Source: Agrobacterium tumefaciens (lineage in GTDB: Bacteria; Pseudomonadota; Alphaproteobacteria; Rhizobiales; Rhizobiaceae). Taken from it: DNA of 64,000 bases. The notes beneath the pieces are model-generated. The model did not search any database. It was not told the DNA's origin and saw nothing but the letters and a program-made list of their open reading frames with translations. The stretch's first letter is position 1; each line of letters starts with the position of its first letter. The stretch is taken from positions 1-64,000 of the forward strand of contig NZ_CP039891.1 of assembly GCF_005221325.1 (NCBI RefSeq). Direction: 5' to 3'. A program made the position numbers and the translations under genes. Shown in pieces: positions 24,515-32,546 of this stretch.

Positions 24515-25977
24515 ACTTCCTTCAACGCCTTAGAGCCGTCCAGGGTGCCGATCAGAGTCAAGCTCGCTTGATTCATACCCGATACATCGACGGCAATGTC
24601 ATGGCTCTTGAACCGGCTTACGACTTTGTCGAGCGCTGCAACGGCGGTTATGTCCCAGAAATGGGCATCCGACACGTCGATAAGCACGTTAAAACCGGTG
24701 GCATCCTCAATGTCAAACGCCTCGATGAACACGTCGGCGGATGCAAAGAATACATGGCCGGATACCCGATAGGTCAAGCGCCCTGTATCCGGATCCCTTT
24801 TCGCTTCGACCCGTAGCAGCCGAGCGACCTTGAAGGTGAAGAACACGCCGCTCAACAGCACGCCGATCGTCACGCCAAGAGCAAGGTTCGCGCTGAACAC
24901 CGTGACAAGAACTGTGGCGACCATGACGGCGCTCGACATTTTGGGGTGCACAACGATCGTCTTCAGCGATGACCAGTCGAACGTGTCGATCGACACCATC
25001 ACCATGATCGCCACGAGTGCGGCGACCGGGACTTGCGACACCCATGGTTTGAGCAAAACCATCAGGATCAGCAGGAAAGCCCCCGCAAACAGTGTAGAAA
25101 GGCGGCCTCGTCCGCCGTATTTTACGTTGCTGACGGTCTGGCCGATCATGCCGCAGCCTGCGATCCCACCGAAAAGACTGGCGGCGGTGTTGGCGATGCC
25201 AAGGCCGGTGCACTCCCTGTTCTTCGAACTCGGCGTGCCGGTCAAATCATCGACGACGCTCGCGGTCATCATGGATTCGAGCAGGCCGACCATGGCGATA
25301 GCGAGTGCTGGGCCGGCGATGATTGTCAGGGTCTCAAGCGTCATTGGAACAGCGGGCCAGCTGAAAATCGGAAGAGAGTCAGGCAGCCTGCCCAGATCGG
25401 CGATCGTCATGACCGGGAGATGCAAGGCTATCGAAGCGACTGTCAGAACCAAAATGCAGATCAGGGGCGATGGGATTGACGTGGTGACCCGGGGAAAAAG
25501 GTAGATCACCGCAAGTCCCGCGGCCAGCATGCCGTAGTTGAGCCAATCTCCCCCGATGATGTGGGGCAACTGTGCCGCGAAAATCAGGATCGCGAGCGCA
25601 TTGACGAAGCCTGTGCGGACGGACTTCGAAACAAAGCGCATGAGGACGCCAAGCCGCAGAAGCCCAAACACGATCTGGAAAGCGCCCGCCAGCAAACCAG
25701 CCGCAAACAGGTAAGGCAGCCCATGCGCGTGAACCAGGGGAGCCGCGACCAGTGCCACGGATCCCGCAGCAGCGGAAATCATGGCGGGACGGCCGCCGGT
25801 GAAGGCGATGACAATGCCGATAACGAAAGAGGCAAACAGGCCAACCTGAGGATCAACGCCGGCAACGAAGGAAAAGGCAATGACCTCGGGGATCAGCGCG
25901 AATGTCGCGACGGCTCCAGCGAGCATTTCGCGCATAGGATTGGCGGACCAATCCCGACGGATGGAAGAAAAGTTCAT
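24511..25977 (-). CDS. SulP-family sulfate permease with STAS domain
   Basis: An anion transporter of 488 residues. I start at the ATG at 25977 (MNFSSIRRDW); the frame remains open further upstream without family similarity. The SulP core runs from AGAVATFALIPEVIAFSFVAGVDPQVGLFASF through AAAGSVALVAAPLV. The C-terminal STAS domain (about 370-480) reads VFIEAFDIEDATGFNVLIDVSDAHFWDITAVAALDKVV. Substrates of the family include sulfate, bicarbonate and molybdate. Here the TauE/SafE and rhodanese neighbours favour sulfate. It overlaps the TauE/SafE gene by 4 bp. Confidence 0.88.
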   Translation of the reverse strand: MNFSSIRRDWSANPMREMLAGAVATFALIPEVIAFSFVAGVDPQVGLFASFVIGIVIAFTGGRPAMISAAAGSVALVAAPLVHAHGLPYLFAAGLLAGAFQIVFGLLRLGVLMRFVSKSVRTGFVNALAILIFAAQLPHIIGGDWLNYGMLAAGLAVIYLFPRVTTSIPSPLICILVLTVASIALHLPVMTIADLGRLPDSLPIFSWPAVPMTLETLTIIAGPALAIAMVGLLESMMTASVVDDLTGTPSSKNRECTGLGIANTAASLFGGIAGCGMIGQTVSNVKYGGRGRLSTLFAGAFLLILMVLLKPWVSQVPVAALVAIMVMVSIDTFDWSSLKTIVVHPKMSSAVMVATVLVTVFSANLALGVTIGVLLSGVFFTFKVARLLRVEAKRDPDTGRLTYRVSGHVFFASADVFIEAFDIEDATGFNVLIDVSDAHFWDITAVAALDKVVSRFKSHDIAVDVSGMNQASLTLIGTLDGSKALKEV

Positions 25978-26080
25978 GTGATGAGTTCTCGCAAAGCATG
26001 GCGTACGCGCTCTGGCGGGCGGTGCGTTTGATTGGCATGCAGGTTTTGCGTGGTCTGGCGGATCGGCGGCCAGAAGAGCC

Positions 26081-26099
26081 ACCCGGAGTTTCACCGGGT
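26081..26099 (-). promoter_or_regulatory. Leader hairpin upstream of sulP-type gene
   Basis: ACCCGG-AGTTTCA-CCGGGT, a perfect 6-bp stem, lies in the 233-bp space between the MFS gene and the SulP start. No T-run follows in either direction. It is perhaps a weak terminator for the arsenic operon or a leader structure. I do not recognise it as a known riboswitch. Confidence 0.3.
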
Positions 26100-26210
26100 C
26101 CGTGGTGAGTGCGGCGTTTATGGCCGCATTTATTCTGCAGCGCAATATGTAATCGGCGGAGCCACCAATGACATCCAACCGGTCCTTCAATCGTTGGGTC
26201 AGACCACAGC

Positions 26211-27431
26211 TTAGGCCTGCCGTCCGAGAGCTTCGGGTCGTTTCGCAGGCACATTTGCCAGTCCGGCGATCGTGAAGAAAGCCAGAACCGCGAGTGCGCC
26301 GAGCCCCGTCGTAATTGCAAGAGACCAGGTCGCGCCTATATTGGCCATGGCCAATGCCAGAGCGAACGGTGCGGTCGCAGAGACGATGAGCCTCGCGGCC
26401 ATGACCTTGCCCTGAAGCCTGCCGTATCCCTCGCTGCCAAACAGCATCAACGGCAAAGTGCCGGTGACGATGCTGAATAGGCCATTGCCCAGACCGAACA
26501 CGATGGCAAACGCCATCGCTCCGATCACAGACGGCGCCGTGAGGATCAAGATCAGGACGCCACCTGGAATCAGCGCGGCGGCGATCGTCGCCAAAGCCAG
26601 TGGCGGCAAATTGCCGCCGAGCAACATATTCGTGAAGCGGCTCAACACCTGGGAGGGGCCGAAGAGCGTACCGACGATGGCGGCCGTGGCGCCGAGGCCG
26701 AGGCCCGATAACAGCGGCACCATATGGACCAACACTGCCGCGCTAACGAGCGACTGCAACGAGAAACCGGCGACCATCAGAATGAACCCAAGGCGTCTGA
26801 CCTCCGGGCTGAGAACACCCTCCACGATGTGTACTGATCCGCTATGTTCCTGTCGGCGCCCCCTGGCAAGCCCATGGGAGAGCCAGGCATGGAGAGGCAG
26901 GCAGATCAGGAGATTCAGCCCGGCGAACAGCAGGTAGATGTTCTGCCAGGAGAGGTGGGCATGCAGCGCCGTGGTGATGGGCCAGAAGATCGTTGAAGCA
27001 AATCCGGCGATCAAGGTCAGATAGGTGATGCTGCGTTGGGCGGTGTGTGGCTGGATCTGGACAAGCAGCGCGAAGGCTGCGCCGTACTGCACCAGGTTTG
27101 CTGCGATCTCAATCACGATCAACGCAACGACAAAGGCAATCTTGCCGGGAGCGAAGGCGCAGGCAATGAGGGCAGCAGCGGCAATTGCGGAACCAGTCGT
27201 CATCACGCGTCCCGCGCCAAAATGGTCAATTGCCCTGCCCAGCCATGGCGCGCTCAGTCCGCCCAAGAGAAGTGCCGCCGAAAGTGCCCCGAAGATCCAT
27301 TCCGTCGACCAGTCCAGATCGCGTGCCATGTCGGGTGCGAGGATGCTGAAGCTGTAGTAGAGGGTCCCGTATCCGATGATTTGTGTAAGACCGAGGGCGA
27401 GGATGGCGGCAATCGGCGGACGTTCGGTCAT
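26211..27431 (-). CDS. MFS transporter, last gene of the ars operon
   Basis: A 12-helix major facilitator of 406 residues, starting at the ATG that overlaps the arsH stop by 4 bp. MFS hallmarks include [22 protein letters not shown] (loop 2-3, about 59-80) and the second-half [21 protein letters not shown]. Being the coupled terminal gene of an arsenic operon suggests export of an arsenical such as an oxidised methylarsenical or arsenite, as proposed for ArsK- or ArsP-like partners. Sequence alone does not settle the substrate. Confidence 0.83.
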   Translation of the reverse strand: MTERPPIAAILALGLTQIIGYGTLYYSFSILAPDMARDLDWSTEWIFGALSAALLLGGLSAPWLGRAIDHFGAGRVMTTGSAIAAAALIACAFAPGKIAFVVALIVIEIAANLVQYGAAFALLVQIQPHTAQRSITYLTLIAGFASTIFWPITTALHAHLSWQNIYLLFAGLNLLICLPLHAWLSHGLARGRRQEHSGSVHIVEGVLSPEVRRLGFILMVAGFSLQSLVSAAVLVHMVPLLSGLGLGATAAIVGTLFGPSQVLSRFTNMLLGGNLPPLALATIAAALIPGGVLILILTAPSVIGAMAFAIVFGLGNGLFSIVTGTLPLMLFGSEGYGRLQGKVMAARLIVSATAPFALALAMANIGATWSLAITTGLGALAVLAFFTIAGLANVPAKRPEALGRQA

Positions 27432-28153
27432 ATGGATTTCAGGCTCACGCGCTGTTCCAGCTTTTCCGCTTCTTCCTTTCGTTCGCTGTATCGATCGGTG
27501 AGATAGGAGGACGCATCCCGCGTCAGCAAGGTGAACTTCACCAGTTCCTCGCAGACATCGACGACGCGATCGTAATAAGAGGATGGCTTCATCCGCCCGT
27601 CGGCATCGAATTCCTGGAAGGCTTTTGCTACCGATGACTGGTTGGGTATCGTGATCATCCGCATCCAGCGGCCGAGAACACGAAGCTGGTTGATGGCATT
27701 GAACGATTGAGATCCGCCAGACACTTGCATCACCGCCAAAGCCTTGCCCTGCGTCGGCCGGACCGATCCGACCGACAGGGGAATCCAATCGATCTGCGCC
27801 TTCATGATCCCGGTCATCGCGCCATGGCGTTCCGGGCTGACCCAGACCTGACCCTCTGACCAGGCTGATAGCGCGCGCAGTTCCTGCACCTTCGGATGGC
27901 TCACCGGCTCGGCGTCAGGCAGAGGCAGACCTTCCGGGTTGAAGATCCGGACCTCGCAGCCGAAGTGCTCAAGCAACCGGCCAGCCTCAAGCGCCAGAAA
28001 GCGGCTGTAAGAGATTGTCCGGAGGGAGCCGTACAGAATGAGGATGCGCGGCTTGTGGGTTGAGAATGCCGGGCGCAATGCAGCCAGATCGGGAAGTTCA
28101 AGATGTTCTTGTGATGCAGCAGGCAGATCAGACAACGCGCTTGCCCTCGCCAT
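27428..28153 (-). CDS. arsH: ArsH, NADPH-dependent flavin oxidoreductase
   Basis: A flavodoxin-like reductase of about 241 residues. The FMN-binding loop [23 protein letters not shown] is at about 37-59, and [19 protein letters not shown] is the typical second flavin loop. Bacterial ArsH oxidises trivalent methylarsenicals, protecting against organoarsenicals. I place the start at ATG 28153, which overlaps the end of arsC by 26 bp, as in compact ars operons; an ATG at 28171 is possible. The stop overlaps the MFS start. Confidence 0.93.
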   Translation of the reverse strand: MARASALSDLPAASQEHLELPDLAALRPAFSTHKPRILILYGSLRTISYSRFLALEAGRLLEHFGCEVRIFNPEGLPLPDAEPVSHPKVQELRALSAWSEGQVWVSPERHGAMTGIMKAQIDWIPLSVGSVRPTQGKALAVMQVSGGSQSFNAINQLRVLGRWMRMITIPNQSSVAKAFQEFDADGRMKPSSYYDRVVDVCEELVKFTLLTRDASSYLTDRYSERKEEAEKLEQRVSLKSI

Positions 28154-28550
28154 CGAGTACCTGTTCACCATCCTCCTTCGTGAAGGCGCCTTCATGCGTT
28201 TCCGGCAGGATTTCCAGAACCACCTCGGACGGACGCGCAAGCCTTGTGCCGAGCGGCGTAATGACGAACGGCCGGTTGATCAGGATCGGGTCCTTCAGCA
28301 TGGCGTCGAGCAACTGATCGTCCGTCAGGGAGGTGTCGTTCAGGCCCAGTTCCGCATAGGGCGTTCCTTTCTCGCGGATCGCCTCGCGCACGGTCAGGCC
28401 GGCGTCAGTGATCATTTTCACAAGCTGATCGCGCGACGGCGGGTTGTTCAGGTACTCAATCACGGTGGGTTCGATACCGGCGTTCCGGATCATCGCCAGC
28501 GTGTTGCGCGACGTGCCGCAATCCGGATTGTGATAGATGGTGGCGTCCAT
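28128..28550 (-). CDS. arsC: ArsC, glutaredoxin-coupled arsenate reductase
   Basis: A 140-residue arsenate reductase of the R773/Spx-like class. The catalytic Cys is in [12 protein letters not shown] (Cys11). The substrate-binding arginines are in the family positions ([17 protein letters not shown], about 90-106). It reduces arsenate to arsenite with glutathione and glutaredoxin. It lies 2 bp after acr3. The operon also encodes a second, unrelated arsenate-reductase domain fused to ArsN2, so two reduction routes are present. Confidence 0.95.
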   Translation of the reverse strand: MDATIYHNPDCGTSRNTLAMIRNAGIEPTVIEYLNNPPSRDQLVKMITDAGLTVREAIREKGTPYAELGLNDTSLTDDQLLDAMLKDPILINRPFVITPLGTRLARPSEVVLEILPETHEGAFTKEDGEQVLDGEGKRVV

Positions 28551-28552
28551 GG

Positions 28553-29626
28553 TCAGACCCTTTCAATAGCTTCGGGTTTGGAATGAGAGGTTGCCTGCAC
28601 GGCGCCGCCGCGCTCGTACCAACCCTTGCTGCGGTTGACGATCCAGACGACTGACAGCATCACTGGAACCTCGATAAGGACACCGACGACGGTTGCAAGT
28701 GCCGCGCCCGAGTTGAAGCCGAACAGACTGATTGCTGCGGCAACCGCCAGTTCGAAGAAGTTCGAGGCGCCGATCAAGGCCGAAGGACCGGCGACGCAAT
28801 GCTGCTCACCCGATATCCGGTTCAGCAGATAGGCAAGACCGGAGTTGAAGTAGACCTGGATCAGGATGGGCACCGCCAGCAAGGCGATGATGGTCGGCTG
28901 GGCGATGATCTGTTCGCCCTGGAAGCCGAATAGCAGCACTAGGGTAGCAAGGAGCGCCACTAAGGACAGTGGCTGAAGTGTTTTCAGCAGACGGTCAAGG
29001 GATGCCGATGATCCGGAAGCAAGCAGGCTGCGGCGCAGGATCTGGGCGGCTATCACCGGCAGGATGATGTAGAGCACCACCGAGAACACCAGCGTCGCCC
29101 ATGGCACGGTAATGGCGGAAAGGCCGAGCAGCAGGCCGACGATGGGCGCGAATGCCACCACCATGATGGCGTCATTCAGCGCAACCTGCGAAAGCGTGAA
29201 GAGGGGCTCGCCCTTGGTCAGGTTTGACCAGACGAACACCATCGCCGTACAGGGTGCCGCGGCAAGGATGATCAGACCGGCGATATAGGAATCGATCTGC
29301 ACCTCCGGCAACATTGGCCGGAACAGATAGCCGATGAACAGCCAGCCGAGCAGCGCCATCGAGAAGGGTTTGACTGCCCAGTTGATGAAGAGCGTCACAC
29401 CGATACCGCGCCAATGACGACCGACCTGGCTCAAGGCCGCAAAGTCGATCTTGACCAGCATCGGGATAATCATCAGCCAGATCAGCACGGCGACGGGAAT
29501 GTTGACCTTGGCGACTTCGGCCGCGCCGATCACTTGGAAGACATCCGGCATCAAGTGGCCGAGGGCAATGCCCGCAAGGATGCACAAAAACACCCACACC
29601 GTGAGATAGCGTTCAAATGTGGACAT
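28553..29626 (-). CDS. acr3: Acr3 arsenite efflux permease
   Basis: A ten-helix arsenite transporter of 357 residues. The start is the ATG at 29626, 5 bp after the upstream stop. Acr3 signatures are MSTFERYLTVWVFLCILAGIALG, and AAAPCTAMVFVWSNLTKGEP with the conserved Cys needed for arsenite export (about 116). GASNFFELAVAAAISLFGFNSGAALATVVGVLIEVPVMLSVV follows near the C-terminus. It exports arsenite using the proton motive force. Confidence 0.96.
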   Translation of the reverse strand: MSTFERYLTVWVFLCILAGIALGHLMPDVFQVIGAAEVAKVNIPVAVLIWLMIIPMLVKIDFAALSQVGRHWRGIGVTLFINWAVKPFSMALLGWLFIGYLFRPMLPEVQIDSYIAGLIILAAAPCTAMVFVWSNLTKGEPLFTLSQVALNDAIMVVAFAPIVGLLLGLSAITVPWATLVFSVVLYIILPVIAAQILRRSLLASGSSASLDRLLKTLQPLSLVALLATLVLLFGFQGEQIIAQPTIIALLAVPILIQVYFNSGLAYLLNRISGEQHCVAGPSALIGASNFFELAVAAAISLFGFNSGAALATVVGVLIEVPVMLSVVWIVNRSKGWYERGGAVQATSHSKPEAIERV

Positions 29627-29631
29627 CGTTG

Positions 29632-30573
29632 TTATCCCTGCAGCGGCTTGGCAAGCAATGCTGCCGAGGCCGGGCAAAGGCTGGCCGCCTGGCGGGTCTG
29701 AAGGATCGCGGCAGGTGCTGCCGCACGGTCGATCGGCTTGAAGCCAAGGGTTTCAAAGAAGGGAGCGGCGGTCGTGGTCAGAAGATAGCCCGTGCGTGCG
29801 CCGTCCGCATAAGCGCGTCGCAGCAGGAGGTCGGTCGCACGACGGCCCAGGCCCTTGTGACGGTTGGCGGGCGTGATCACCACCGATCGCAGCAGCGCGT
29901 TGTCGCCATGGAGCTCATATCCGCCATAGCCCACCGTATCGAGGCCACGGGCAATCCTGAAGAATGTCCGGCCGTCCTCATCGAGATCATCCGTCGGAAG
30001 ATCAGCCGCCGCGAGTGCGCTGCGGAGATCAGCTTCATGTCCGGAGATGGGAAGGAGCGCCAGCGAGGTGGCGCCTTCGGTCGCGCCGATCTGACGGAGC
30101 TGCATTTCGAGCGCTAGCTTGTCGATCGAGGTGATCGGCAAGTTGATGAAGAGGGTAATGCGGTTCTTGAGGTAGCGTGCCGCCAGGGCAAAGGCGCGGC
30201 CAACCTCAATATCGGAACCTTCTACCGCAGCGGGGTCCTCGACACCCCAATGGGCGGTCATTGGATGGCCAAGCCAGACCGGGCAGGCTTCGCCCGCCGC
30301 GTTGTCACAGACGGTGAAGATGAAGTCCATCTGCGGGGCACCGGCCTCGGCAAAGACGTCCCAGCTTTTCGAGCTGAACCCGGTTGCGGGATAGCCGAGC
30401 GCGTCCAATGTTTTCAGCGCCCAGGGATGGACCTGTCCTTTCGGATGACTGCCAGCCGAGAAGGCGCGGAAGCGGCCTTTCCCCTCGGCATTGAGGATGG
30501 ATTCCGCCAGGATCGAGCGTGCGGAATTGCCCGTGCAGAGAAAGAGCACATTATAAACGCGGTCGGCAGTCAT
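29632..30573 (-). CDS. Fusion of thioredoxin-type arsenate reductase and ArsN2 acetyltransferase
   Basis: A 313-residue two-domain protein. Residues 1-145 form a low-molecular-weight-phosphatase-type arsenate reductase, with the loop LFLCTGNSARSILAE and active Cys at about 13 and VCDNAAGEACPVW near 88-100. Residues 165-300 form a GNAT domain of the ArsN2 kind, starting QLRQIGATEGATSLALLPI, with acetyl-CoA loop NRHKGLGRRATDLLLRRAYADG. Reductase would make arsenite; ArsN-type enzymes are linked to acetylation of arsenicals. The start overlaps the arsR stop by 4 bp. Confidence 0.9.
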   Translation of the reverse strand: MTADRVYNVLFLCTGNSARSILAESILNAEGKGRFRAFSAGSHPKGQVHPWALKTLDALGYPATGFSSKSWDVFAEAGAPQMDFIFTVCDNAAGEACPVWLGHPMTAHWGVEDPAAVEGSDIEVGRAFALAARYLKNRITLFINLPITSIDKLALEMQLRQIGATEGATSLALLPISGHEADLRSALAAADLPTDDLDEDGRTFFRIARGLDTVGYGGYELHGDNALLRSVVITPANRHKGLGRRATDLLLRRAYADGARTGYLLTTTAAPFFETLGFKPIDRAAAPAAILQTRQAASLCPASAALLAKPLQG

Positions 30574-30926
30574 TGCAGGTTCTCCTTGGCTGTCGGAGCG
30601 CAGCAGGCGGCAACTTCGGCGGCCGGCGCGCAGATTTCTGGATGTCCTGAACAGCAGTCTTCCATCAGGAAGCGCACCAGTCCGCCCAGAGCTTCATAGT
30701 TCGCGGTGTAGATGATCGAGCGGGATTGTCGTTGCGCGGCGATCAGTCCGGAATGCTCGAGCTCCTTCAGATGGAAGGAGATGTTCGACGGTGAGACCTC
30801 GACCTTCTCGGCCAACGCTCCAGCTGCCATGCCGTTGGGTCCGGCAACCACGAGGATGCGGACGATCTGCAAACGGGTCTCCTGAGAGAGAGCGGCGAAG
30901 GCACCGAGCGCTTGACGTTGGTCCAT
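30570..30926 (-). CDS. arsR: ArsR-family arsenic-responsive repressor
   Basis: A winged-helix repressor of 118 residues and the first gene of the ars operon. The DNA-binding region is AEKVEVSPSNISFHLKELEHSGLI (about 39-62). Cysteines for As(III) binding cluster at the C-terminus (EDCCSGHPEICAP, about 88-100, plus a later CC). This resembles ArsR types that use a vicinal Cys pair near residue 95 rather than the helix-4 CxC. An inverted repeat at 30928-30953 adjoins its start. Confidence 0.94.
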   Translation of the reverse strand: MDQRQALGAFAALSQETRLQIVRILVVAGPNGMAAGALAEKVEVSPSNISFHLKELEHSGLIAAQRQSRSIIYTANYEALGGLVRFLMEDCCSGHPEICAPAAEVAACCAPTAKENLQ

Positions 30927-30927
30927 A

Positions 30928-30953
30928 TTTCAATCATCCTTGAATCATTGAAA
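30928..30953. promoter_or_regulatory. Putative ArsR operator between divergent genes
   Basis: TTTCAATCAT-N6-ATCATTGAAA, an imperfect inverted repeat (9 of 10 positions), starts 2 bp outside the arsR ATG and ends 15 bp before the DUF6428 gene. Its place suits control of both directions by ArsR. With only 42 bp between the genes, promoters must overlap it. Confidence 0.65.
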
Positions 30954-30968
30954 CGAGGATTACCGCAA

Positions 30969-31475
30969 ATGAACGCGATCGACAACAGCAAAATCTCATC
31001 TGAAGATATCAGCCTTGGTTTGCTTCTCGATACACTGGCTGGCGCCAAGGACCTGCCTCTGGTGTTCCACTACGATGGGCACCCGATAAAGGCGGGCTAC
31101 CACGTGACGGAGGTCAAGGCCGGACAGTTCTCCGCACTCGACTGCGGTGCAAACCCGGAAGCATGGTCGGAGATTTTCGTGCAGCTGTGGGACATCGACG
31201 AGCACGATCGGGCCCACATGCCGGGCGGCAAGTTTTCGGCAATCATCCGCAAGGTCTCGGAGCATCTGAAGCTGGACGGATCCGCCAAGCTGACATTCGA
31301 GGTCAGCGACGGTGTGCGGCCAATGTCGCTCTATTGCGCCGGCATACCGAGGCTTCGCGATGGCGCACTGCATGTCGAACTGTCGCCGCGCGCGGCTAGT
31401 TGCAAGCCGCGTGATCGCTGGCTTGCTGCGGAGCCTGCTCAATCCACTTGCTGCGGGGCAGCGTGCTGCATTTAG
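30969..31475 (+). CDS. DUF6428 family protein, arsenic-associated
   Basis: A 168-residue protein divergent from arsR, starting at the ATG at 30969 with GAGG about 10 bp upstream. Conserved blocks are LVFHYDGHPIKAGYHVTEVKAGQF (about 31-54), LDCGANPEAWSEIFVQLWD and HMPGGKFSAIIRKV. It ends in a Cys-rich tail, CCGAACC or similar, plausibly an As(III)-binding site. Members accompany ars operons but their function is unknown. Sharing the intergenic inverted repeat suggests ArsR control. Confidence 0.8.
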   Translation: MNAIDNSKISSEDISLGLLLDTLAGAKDLPLVFHYDGHPIKAGYHVTEVKAGQFSALDCGANPEAWSEIFVQLWDIDEHDRAHMPGGKFSAIIRKVSEHLKLDGSAKLTFEVSDGVRPMSLYCAGIPRLRDGALHVELSPRAASCKPRDRWLAAEPAQSTCCGAACCI

Positions 31476-31489
31476 ATTGACTGTGTTGG

Positions 31490-31675
31490 TTAAATCTCTT
31501 GTCGGCTTGCTTCGATCTGCTTGTCGAAGTCCGATCGGAACGACCGGTACTCCCACCGTCCGGTTTGAGGGTTTCGTCGTCGCCAGACCACCTCCAGCCA
31601 GAACACGTGATCATCGATTGGAATGACGGGGTACCAAGCGTACCACTCTTGCCATAGGCACTCTTCCTTCAACAT
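31490..31675 (-). CDS. Small hypothetical protein at the end of the fluoride operon
   Basis: A 61-residue protein, rich in Trp, Tyr and charged residues (LWQEWYAWYPVIPIDDHVFW, then WRRRNPQTGRWEYRSF). A very strong ribosome site (AGGGGGAGGA, 7 bp from the ATG) supports expression. It lies 35 bp after the EamA gene on the same strand and ends 14 bp from the convergent DUF6428 gene. It has no membrane segment or known motif. Function unknown. Confidence 0.7.
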   Translation of the reverse strand: MLKEECLWQEWYAWYPVIPIDDHVFWLEVVWRRRNPQTGRWEYRSFRSDFDKQIEASRQEI

Positions 31676-31710
31676 CGTGCATTCCTCCCCCTTGAAGTTT
31701 TTTGACGGTC

Positions 31711-32154
31711 TCAAGCCCTGTAGGCGACGAGCACGGCTCCTCCCGTGATCATTACGACACCGAGCCAGTTCGGGAGCGTCAGGCGCTCGCCGAGAAACAG
31801 CACGGCGAAAATGGACACGAACACGACGGACAGCTTGTCGATCGGCGCGACGCGGGCCGCATCGCCAAGCTTCCATGCCCGAGAATAGCAAATCCAGGAC
31901 GCGCCCGTGGCGAAGCCGGAAAGCACGAGGAACAGCCAGCTTCTGGTCGAGACCGAAGACGGCTGCTGCCAATTGCCGGTGCTATAGACCATCCTGCCGG
32001 CGGCCAGCAGGATGACGATGGTGCGGATGAAGGTGGCGAAGTCAGAGTTCACATTCTCCACCCCGATCTTGGCGAAGATCGCCGTCAGGGCTGCAAAGCC
32101 AGCCGAAAGGAGCGCCCAAAAGGGCCAGCTTGTGGGGAAGATTTCATGCGGCAT
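31711..32154 (-). CDS. Short EamA-type (DMT) membrane transporter
   Basis: A 147-residue membrane protein with about five hydrophobic segments, matching a single EamA repeat rather than the usual tandem pair. Key blocks are SWPFWALLSAGFAALTAIFAKIGV, FATGASWICYSRAWKLGDAARVAPIDKLSVVFV and LGERLTLPNWLGVVMITGGAVLVAY. It probably works as a dimer like other four-helix DMT proteins. Its start overlaps the crcB 3' end by 11 bp, so it belongs to the fluoride operon. The substrate is unknown. Confidence 0.8.
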   Translation of the reverse strand: MPHEIFPTSWPFWALLSAGFAALTAIFAKIGVENVNSDFATFIRTIVILLAAGRMVYSTGNWQQPSSVSTRSWLFLVLSGFATGASWICYSRAWKLGDAARVAPIDKLSVVFVSIFAVLFLGERLTLPNWLGVVMITGGAVLVAYRA

Positions 32155-32533
32155 GTCCTTGCCCAGTCAGCCGGATCAGCATGAGGCCGACAAAAAGTCC
32201 CGCCATGGAAAGAACTAGCGAGAGGGCGACGTATCCAGCAGCAATGCCCCATTGCCCGCGTTCCCAGAGGGTCACGGCATCCAGCGAAAAGGTCGAGAAG
32301 GTGGTGAACCCGCCGAGCAGCCCGGTGGTCAGGAACAGGCGCAACTCCTGCGGCAGGCCAGAGCGAAACACGAAATACTCGGTAAGCAGACCCATGACGA
32401 TAGAGCCAACGACATTGACGGTGAGTGTGCCGTAGGGAAAGCCAAAGCCTAAGAGGCGCGCGGCGCCCATGTTGACGGCGTGCCGGAAAACACCACCAAT
32501 ACCCGCGCCAAGGAAAACGATCAGATAGACCAA
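32144..32533 (-). CDS. crcB: CrcB/FluC fluoride channel
   Basis: A four-helix fluoride channel of about 129 residues. I start at TTG (32533), 7 bp after GGAGG; the longer frame reaches into clcF. Family signatures are GAGIGGVFRHAVNM (about 10-23), FPYGTLTVNVVGSIVMG (about 34-50) and LTTGLLGGFTTFSTFSLDA (about 71-89), including the Asn and Phe-box residues of Fluc channels. It functions as a dual-topology dimer for passive fluoride export. It sits 13 bp after the CLC-F gene under a fluoride riboswitch. Confidence 0.93.
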   Translation of the reverse strand: MVYLIVFLGAGIGGVFRHAVNMGAARLLGFGFPYGTLTVNVVGSIVMGLLTEYFVFRSGLPQELRLFLTTGLLGGFTTFSTFSLDAVTLWERGQWGIAAGYVALSLVLSMAGLFVGLMLIRLTGQGHAA

Positions 32534-32546
32534 GATCACGCCTCCT

